From positions 62,551-126,550 of the forward strand of contig CAJNOP010000107.1 in assembly GCA_905250075.1 (NCBI GenBank): a stretch of DNA of 64,000 nt, read 5' to 3'. Position numbers and translations under genes: made by a program. The DNA is from Rotaria sp. Silwood1 (lineage: Eukaryota > Rotifera > Eurotatoria > Philodinida > Philodinidae). This document shows positions 57,396 to 64,000 of this stretch, piece after piece; the first letter of the stretch is position 1; each line of letters opens with the position of its first letter. A model generated the notes under the pieces. The model had not been told where the DNA came from and did no database searches. It worked only from the letters and a program-made list of their open reading frames with translations.

Positions 57396-60117
57396 TGTTT
57401 AATATAATTAGATTGAATTAAAACGATAAAAACACAATGATTAACTGTCACAAATGTCAAGTGTTGATGACGGACGGATGATGAAACCGAACAATGTACT
57501 CTCTCTCTCTCTCACACACTCGTACTGCAATTAGAACGAGTACTTTTGCTATTGTTCGTTCACCTTGGACAACGCGATGCAGCGTATATAGATAAGAAAA
57601 AGGAACAACAACAGTGAAATTTATTCCTTTTCTTTTTCTCTCTCATTTTCTTCTTCTTCTTCTTCTCTCTTTTATTTTTTCAAGCTAAACCATTGTGCAT
57701 ACTGAGTATTAGTTCTGCTGATGTCGATGACCAATTAATAAAATAGGCACATCGCTTCATATGGATTAACCAAGAGAACAATCAATGATCCTTTCCGTTA
57801 AGGGATGGATGATACGAAGAAAAAGAAAAAAAAAAAAAAAAAAAAAAAGAAAGTAAGTTGTTTCCGTCTTAACAAAGGAAATAATAAATGTCTTAAATCT
57901 TTCTGATATATTTATAGGAACTAATGAAATGATAGAAGATTAATTAAAGATCAAATAATGTAATATTGATTTCATGCAATAATGATGAGATAAATAATCA
58001 TATGAGCATGTCTGTTATTTATTAAGATGAACATTTGTTTTATTTATTTAATAAAGGCCAGTATGTCAGTATATGTGATTGTATGAAAATATCAAGTATT
58101 GTATTCATCAATCAACAATGATTAATAGACATTGTTCTTATTACTATTTTTTTTTTGTGTGTGTGAAAGAAAATTTTTTGAACTGTTAAAGTGACGATTA
58201 AATTATGTTTGAAATATGACATTTGTTTTTTTTTTTTTTTTTTTTTTTTGTGGTAAATGATAATTGAGAAATTTATGAGCTTGTTTGAAATCTGAAGTGT
58301 TTTTTTAGCTTAGAGCTTAACTAGTTCGATCAAAAAGAAAACAGCTAATCCGACATGTGTTTAGTAAATCTATGAGAAAAAAAAAATGAACGATGTGATT
58401 TAGCTTAACAAGTCAAACTTTTTCTCTTTTATTGATTTTGAGATTTATTTCAATAGAGGATGTCAGCTATACGTAGTCAAAGAAACTGATGTCTATGGAG
58501 ATATGAATGCTTTAAATTCATATATATAAAAATCAATTATTAATAGAAATTGATGATTCCATAATAACTGAACACAGAATAAAAAAATGTATCGCTATAA
58601 CTATGTTCATTTTAAGGCTATTTTAATATATTGCTCAGACTTTTTCGTTGAATAATTATCTGCATATATTAATCAAAATGTTGAATTTCTCTTAACTTTT
58701 CTAAAAGTAATAGTTTTGCGTGAAATTATTCTATTGTAATGTTAAGTTCAAAATTTCAAACTTAAAAATTTTTCTCTTCATCATATTTTTACCTTTGTTT
58801 CGGACTCTACTAATTCGATTTTAAAAATCATTTCGAAGTTTGATTTTTCATGATTGAATCTCAATATGACTTAATTTTGTTGATTTTCATGATGTGTGTT
58901 TGTACTGATGTAAATACGACTGGAGTAATGAAGTAGTTCAATAAACGTCATTATCGATGATATCAGTACAGTTATCCCTACAGTTCATCACACTTCGGAA
59001 ATCATATACTAATCAAAATATATTTCAACACGCTTGCAAATTCACATATGATGTCAACAAAGTATTATATCTGTTAGAATATCTCACCATCGAACTTACA
59101 AAACTCAATCTAAAAAAAACTATTTTTTCAAACTGGTTTAATTGAATCGCTGTTTAGTCGTAGTAATATCCTGGACAACTACAATCGAACTAGCATTCGA
59201 GCATTTTTCTCATAGATTCATGTTCAACATTCTACCGACTAGAATGATTTTTTATTTGATTATTGATGTTTTTTAGTTCAATGAAATTAGTCACTCGGAA
59301 CAAAACATTTTCCTTGATAGATTGTGCTTGAATTTCAATTTTATAAAACATTTCATAAATTTGAAAAAAAAAATACTAATCATAAAATGCAGAATTTTTT
59401 CTTCTGTTATCAAAATAAGCATATTCTTTTGTATGAAATAAAATGCACATCGTGAGATTTGATGTATTATCATATAGCAAGAAAAAACAAATTTCGAAGT
59501 TTTTATTTAGTTTATTTTAATTGAAGAATAAGAGAAAGAAAATTTTCGGTCTTCAAACGATCATATTCAACCTTAGACTGGTAGTACAAACAATCAAAAA
59601 CGAAAATCAATAATCAAATCAAAAGAAAATTTCATGAAAATATAACATTGTGGACATATAATATTATGAACCTAGACTAAATCATCACTATGAATTAAAT
59701 GTAATTAGGAAAACTTAAAAATAATAATGCTATAATATTAATTAGATCGTAATAATACTAGCCAGATAATTCATCTATAGTACTAAATTAATGAAGAAAA
59801 TAAATAACACTCAAGTTCCATGTTCTACTTAATACGATAATAATGTTTTTGGTTTCATTATTGATTTTCATTTTTGTTTACTTGTACTATCATTCAAAGG
59901 TTGATAATGGTCGTTTAAAGATCATAAAATTATTTTCGCTTTTTTTTTCTATGTATATGAACTGAATAGAAACTTCGAAATTATTTTTTCTTGCAATACG
60001 ACATATATCTCATGTTTTATATTAAGACCCAATGGCAACGTAGGCACGCTTATCTACGATAAAAAGAAATTGTAGTAATACACACCTATATTTTTTTAGT
60101 AACAACACATGATTAAG
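57396..60117. other. Intergenic, no recognisable gene
   Basis: Upstream of the tetraspanin: (CT)n at 57500-57512, (TTC)n near 57650, long A and T runs near 57826-57848 and 58226-58249. The remainder is AT-rich with short frames only. Confidence 0.5.
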
Positions 60118-60165
60118 TCGTAATTTTTCGTAATTACGTGCTACAGTGTGATCGCAATTGCTAAA
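60118..60165. repeat. Short repeat, second copy at 61531-61600
   Basis: Shares TTTTTCGTAATTACG, (G/T)CTACAGTG-like and (T)GCTAAAAG / TTGTTAAAAG words with 61531-61600, in the same orientation. The two copies flank the lysozyme pseudogene. Confidence 0.6.
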
Positions 60166-60308
60166 AGAGAAGCGATATGGAGTATTTTACTCATAGTAAG
60201 TAGTGTATTTAAACCACTTCAGTTCAAATATGGATTCTAGTTTATTTGAATCAATGAGCTTGAATATTAAAGTGAAATAAAGTATATATGTAATAATGAA
60301 AAAGGACT

Positions 60309-61194
60309 CTAAAGTCTAGTCGCTGTTTTTTCAGTCGACTGTTTGACAGCTGGCTGATGAATTAAGTTTGATATACGGATAGTTGAGGAGGATTTACATG
60401 CTACATTCAATGATAATGGAACACATTTTGGTTCCCCACAGCATGTATCAATCAAACAAACTGAAGTCGACGATGGACAAGAAGTACAACCACCATATTC
60501 AGAACAATTGAAATCTTCTGAACAAAAGCCAGTATTGTTTGACATTTTAAAACAAACGCAGTTTTGATTTGATGAACAGCCAGCTATGAAATTTCGACAA
60601 GTTCCACCCGAACATGATTCTAAAAGAAAAAATAAGAAAATCTTTTAAAAAGCAGAAAATATTTGATTATTTACCCTCGATAATACAATTGTAATCTGCA
60701 TTACATCGGATTTCTTTCACTTGTGTGCACCAAATTGATGCTTGCAATTCATTTCCAGCTTGTTGCCAATCTTACTATTCTAAAGAACTTTTCATTTTAA
60801 CAAATTTATTCAGTGTTCCACAACCAGCAAAAGCTACATCAATAATAGCTGCTCGTTTAATAGAAGGTAAATTAGGAACATATTGATCAACACATGATGA
60901 GGCTTCAGAATATGATATTGTGTCAAAAATCTCATCGACTTGACTGTCAATCAGACAGCTTTTCTCTGTTTCATCTTGACAATCTTGTAAAACATCTGAA
61001 AGTGCTAAATTGTATTTTGATAGAACAGTTTCGGCATCGCCACGTCATAAATTGAAGCCGATGCCAATTATTGGAATATTTAGTGAATCGTAATAACAGC
61101 ATAATCGTTTACCTTCATTGATTTTGGTTTGTTGTGGAACACATGCACTTGATATCAGAGTTATACATAAAAGAAATTCGAGTAGTTTCAGCAT
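60309..61194 (-). pseudogene. Secreted GH24-like lysozyme pseudogene with Cys-rich tail
   Basis: ATG 61194 begins a signal peptide (LLEFLLCITLISSA). Then comes KINEGKRLCCYYD, the catalytic-Glu region of phage-type (GH24) lysozymes, and PIIGIGFNL. The helical core follows (AAIIDVAFAGCGTL, DWQQAGNELQASIWCTQV). After a 55 bp intron (60620-60674) the tail is rich in Cys (ten or more) to the stop at 60309. Frame is otherwise continuous, but TGA at 61045-61047 and TAG TAA at 60772-60777 break it. Intact homologues would cleave bacterial peptidoglycan. Three point nonsense changes with no frameshift suggest recent loss. Confidence 0.7.
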
Positions 61195-61530
61195 TTCGTA
61201 CAACATATGAAGGAGAAAAGTTATTTTATGAAGATGATCGAAAAAAGTGACGGTCATATATATAGTTTGAGAAAAAACGGAAGTATAAGATGATGAAAGC
61301 AAGAATAACATTCTTATGTATAGTTTGGTTTTTTATGATATTACGAATTCATATTTATGTCATTTACGATCAACAAAAATGCTTCACTTCCTACATCAAA
61401 ATTACTTTTTTTTTCCAAGTATCGATTTTTTGTAACTCAATAATTAACACATGTGTTCGATTACGGTGAAATTGCGACGTAATTACACGTAGTTACCCTA
61501 AAAAAAAATCATAGTTATTCACAATTGCAT

Positions 61531-61600
61531 CGAAGTTTTTCGTAATTACGGGTTACAGTGCGATCGTATTTACGACATAGCTGTGTCGCATTTGTTAAAA
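61531..61600. repeat. Short repeat, partner of 60118-60165
   Basis: Contains TTTTTCGTAATTACGGGTTA and GTGCGATCGTATTTACG. Several TAATTACG words nearby (61480-61500) suggest a degenerate palindromic unit. Confidence 0.55.
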
Positions 61601-61851
61601 GGGGCAACAACATGAATGAGATTTGAATTTTATCAATTTTTTTGTTGTCAACTACAAATGGTTTTTGAGATTCTCGATGAAAAGTTATGCAAGATACGTT
61701 TTTGAAAAATAAATAAAAATTAAAAAAATATATAAATATTAAAACAATAAACAAAAAAACAAAACACGGTGAAAAGAATTAAAATTTTTTTGAAGTCTGA
61801 AAAAAATTTTAAAGATTGAAAAACAAAAATATATTTAAAAACATCTAAAAA

Positions 61852-61903
61852 GGCTGGATGTGGATGCTTTATTAACCCACATAACCACGTTCACCCACAC
61901 CCT
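61852..61903. repeat. Telomere-like fold-back cassette (only copy outside the left compartment)
   Basis: GGCTGGATGTGGATGC, spacer TTTATTAA, then CCCACATAACCACG and CACCCACACCC. Confidence 0.7.
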
Positions 61904-62966
61904 TGTTTGAAATTAAGCAAATATATTATAAAATAGAGTGAGGTGTAAAGAAATAAAGCCTTAGGTAAGATCAGAGCGAAGCATAGCACATGGTATTTTT
62001 TTTCACTTCGGTCTTTGATACTATTCTCATGACAAGTGTCAAAGATTGACATGGTTTTTGTATCATTACTCGTAGATAGCAAAGAAGTAATATAATATTT
62101 GTGAAAAGAGTATGATTCAAGTTCTTTTCTTCTGAAAGATTGTTATATGTTGCATAGGTAACAAAACTTGCACAACTTTTTACCCACTTTACATTGTTTC
62201 TAAGTAATTGAGTCATTCAGCATACGTATATAAACAAGCGCATTGCTCTCATACAAACTGATCAAAAGGATATTTGTTGTCGTCAATAGAACAGTGAAAC
62301 ATTTAGATTTTTCAAATGAACGTAAGATTTTTGAATGAAAATTTCATTGTTACAGAAAAACTTCGTTTTTAGATTCTAAGCCATAATTTGTACAGCATTT
62401 TTTTCAACACATGTTATTCATATACAAAAACATAGTTTGTCTTCATGTAGAGCATGAGAAATTTCTCAAATTAAAGTTTTATTTAGGGATTATTATAAAG
62501 GTTAATGATGGAACGATCTTTTAAGTTTGGTAAAATGCATGTCAAAGACTCTAATACTACTTTTGTTGGATCGTAACTAAAGGAAAAACAGCTTTGTTTT
62601 CATACATAATGCAAACATTCATTGAAACGATTTTTTACTTCCCCCATTATATGACTTTTATTATGGCGGACAGAATAAAACAAATCATGAATGGCCATAA
62701 AGTGATGTCTTCAGACATCTATGTGCACTTTAAAACGGAAGTAGAAAATATGAATGAATGTGATTGTCGTTGTGTAGGTGGAAACGACACACTTGGCAAC
62801 CTTCTTCCTCCATTCTGTTTCTTTTTTACCAACTGGGACGTAGTTATGGTTTCATTGCGTCGCAATTCTATCGTAATCGATCTCATGTTTCCTTCTCTTT
62901 CCAACCCTATGCTGAACATAACAATTTACTTCATTTTAGGTTTCAGATCATTGTTAAACAATTACC
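61904..62966. other. Intergenic; likely 5' UTR/promoter of the E2 gene
   Basis: AT-rich DNA. A TTTTAG acceptor-like site at 62933-62939 lies 27 bp before the E2 ATG and may end a 5' UTR intron. Open frames over 62594-63066 are shadows and read-through, with no family motif. Confidence 0.4.
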
Positions 62967-63431
62967 ATGGCTTTTACACAACGTCTTGCAATTCATTTTT
63001 GTGACATACAGAAGAATCCACCTCCGTTATGTTACGCAGAGCCTGAAGATCCTGGTAAAAGCATGATGCATTGGATTGGCTGGATTGAAGGACCACGAGA
63101 CTCTTCGTATGCTGGCGGCAAATTTCGCTTCACAATCGATTTTCCTGTCGAATTTCCATTTAAACCACCTGTGATTCTTTTCACCACACCAGTTTTCCAT
63201 CCAAACATCAGTACAAAAGGTGAAATCTGCTTGGATATACTTCATTCTCAGTGGTCTCCAGCGTTAAGTGTACGCGGCCTTCTCATATCGCTATGTTCTC
63301 TGTTGACAGACCCGAATCCAGAACATGGACTTAACAGAAATGCGCTGAAGCTTTATCAAACAGATCAAAAAAGGTATTACGAAACAGCGAAAGAATGGAC
63401 AAAGAGATACGCTATGGAGACTAGTGATTGA
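62967..63431 (+). CDS. Ubiquitin-conjugating enzyme E2, UBE2D-like
   Basis: 154 residues, single exon, ATG in a CC-ATGG context. It carries activated ubiquitin from E1 to E3 partners. The UBC fold is complete: MHWIGWIEGP, SYAGGKFRFTIDFP, the PFKPP loop, FHPN (77-80), and ICLDIL with active-site Cys88, then SQWSPALSV and LLTDPNPEHGLN. It is closest in pattern to UBE2D/Ubc4-5, but the N-terminal helix and the last two helices diverge and it is a few residues longer. It could serve the SCF-type F-box ligases of this genome (inference). Confidence 0.9.
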   Translation: MAFTQRLAIHFCDIQKNPPPLCYAEPEDPGKSMMHWIGWIEGPRDSSYAGGKFRFTIDFPVEFPFKPPVILFTTPVFHPNISTKGEICLDILHSQWSPALSVRGLLISLCSLLTDPNPEHGLNRNALKLYQTDQKRYYETAKEWTKRYAMETSD

Positions 63432-63598
63432 AAGTAGTGATAATGTGACATCCTTTATGAACATATATGCTTCAAATGTAATAATAAGCATCCCAAGAAA
63501 TCATATGACTCATGCATATCATTTATTATGCTTTCAAATTAACAAACTGCTTTTTTTATTTTGACTGGAATAATCAGATATAAGCTTGGTTAGGATCC

Positions 63599-64000
63599 AG
63601 ACGTGCAGAATCTGCTGGTAAAATAAAAAATTTTCCCCACTATAAAACTTAATTAAAAAACGAGTGTTCTTGTTTTAATTTTTTATTCATAAAAAAACAA
63701 CTACCACTATTTAACACATTGCAAATACACATTAGGAAAAAAGCTACTATTCAATATCGTTTAGTTCAGATTTTCATGTTACTTGTGCTTTTCGTAAGTG
63801 ATCTAAACTCACTGAACTAGAAGAAACAGATTTCAACCTATCGTGTATTCCTGATTTGGCGGAACTAGGGTTACTCGAATCAATTTTTACAAGTAAATCC
63901 AAACTGAACTAAACTGAACTCGAATCAACGAAAAATGGTTTGATTCAGTCACTGATGACCATATATTAGTCATCCTAGTGGTATTGTACGCATACGCACA
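63599..64000. repeat. Dispersed repeat, inverted copy of 29488-29954
   Basis: The reverse complement aligns along its whole length with 29488-29954. The match still holds at the window edge (ending in CGCATACGCACA), so the repeat continues beyond it. It starts 168 bp after the E2 stop. Confidence 0.85.

Noticed and set aside
62594-63066. Two long frames overlapping the E2 gene start
   Set aside because: Both are in different frames from the E2 and lack motifs. The E2 explains the coding signal.

Overview
The window looks like nuclear DNA of a bdelloid rotifer, probably an AT-rich species such as Rotaria (inference). The evidence is: a genome that is roughly 70% A+T by eye; many tracts of TGTGGG/CCCACA, which matches the bdelloid telomeric hexamer; introns of about 45-80 bp with GT..AG ends; animal genes (POU homeobox, tetraspanin, YTH reader); and gene families that are typical of bdelloids (F-box, Ank-ART, KLC-type TPR, B-box). 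Two runs of exactly 100 N (5407-5506, 53734-53833) are scaffold gaps.

Positions 1 to about 36,000 are an accessory, decaying compartment. Intact or near-intact genes there are: a membrane protein joining a death effector domain to a jacalin-like lectin domain (2107-3524, minus); a membrane-anchored HSL-type alpha/beta hydrolase (11956-13531); a small Cys/His protein (15363-15584); a 659-residue F-box protein (19056-21035, minus); a small MGxxxS protein with a 20-nt exon (28016-28487); and a multi-pass membrane protein with a PARP-like catalytic domain (31074-32378). Between them lie pseudogenes: KLC/TPR, B-box, ankyrin-ART, DRAM/TMEM150, FAD monooxygenase and two F-box genes. One of the F-box genes is cut by a piggyBac-like TTAA element. 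The same region carries about 18 copies of a fold-back cassette: a degenerate TGTGGG arm, a short spacer, and a CCCACA arm.

Positions about 36,000 to 58,000 are a conserved compartment. It holds a YTHDC1-like m6A reader (37788-40907), a single-exon hexokinase (42662-44227), a single-exon POU class III factor (46863-48035, minus), a small four-helix membrane protein (55398-55897) and a tetraspanin (55930-57395, minus). The last two are convergent with 32 bp between stops. Noncoding DNA here is rich in A/T homopolymers and microsatellites, and the fold-back cassettes are absent. Transposon-like elements still occur: a TIR element at 36338-37480 and a fold-back element inside a YTHDC1 intron.

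Positions 58,000 to 64,000 return to accessory character: a secreted GH24-like lysozyme pseudogene (60309-61194, minus), one more fold-back cassette (61852), a UBE2D-like ubiquitin-conjugating enzyme (62967-63431), and the start of a repeat that is an inverted copy of 29488-29954.

The strongest candidates for something undescribed are the DED-TM-coiled-coil-jacalin receptor-like gene, the membrane-tethered PARP-like protein, and the dispersed telomere-like fold-back cassettes. No rRNA, tRNA or CRISPR array was recognised. All splice structures were inferred by eye from GT/AG signals and reading-frame continuity.
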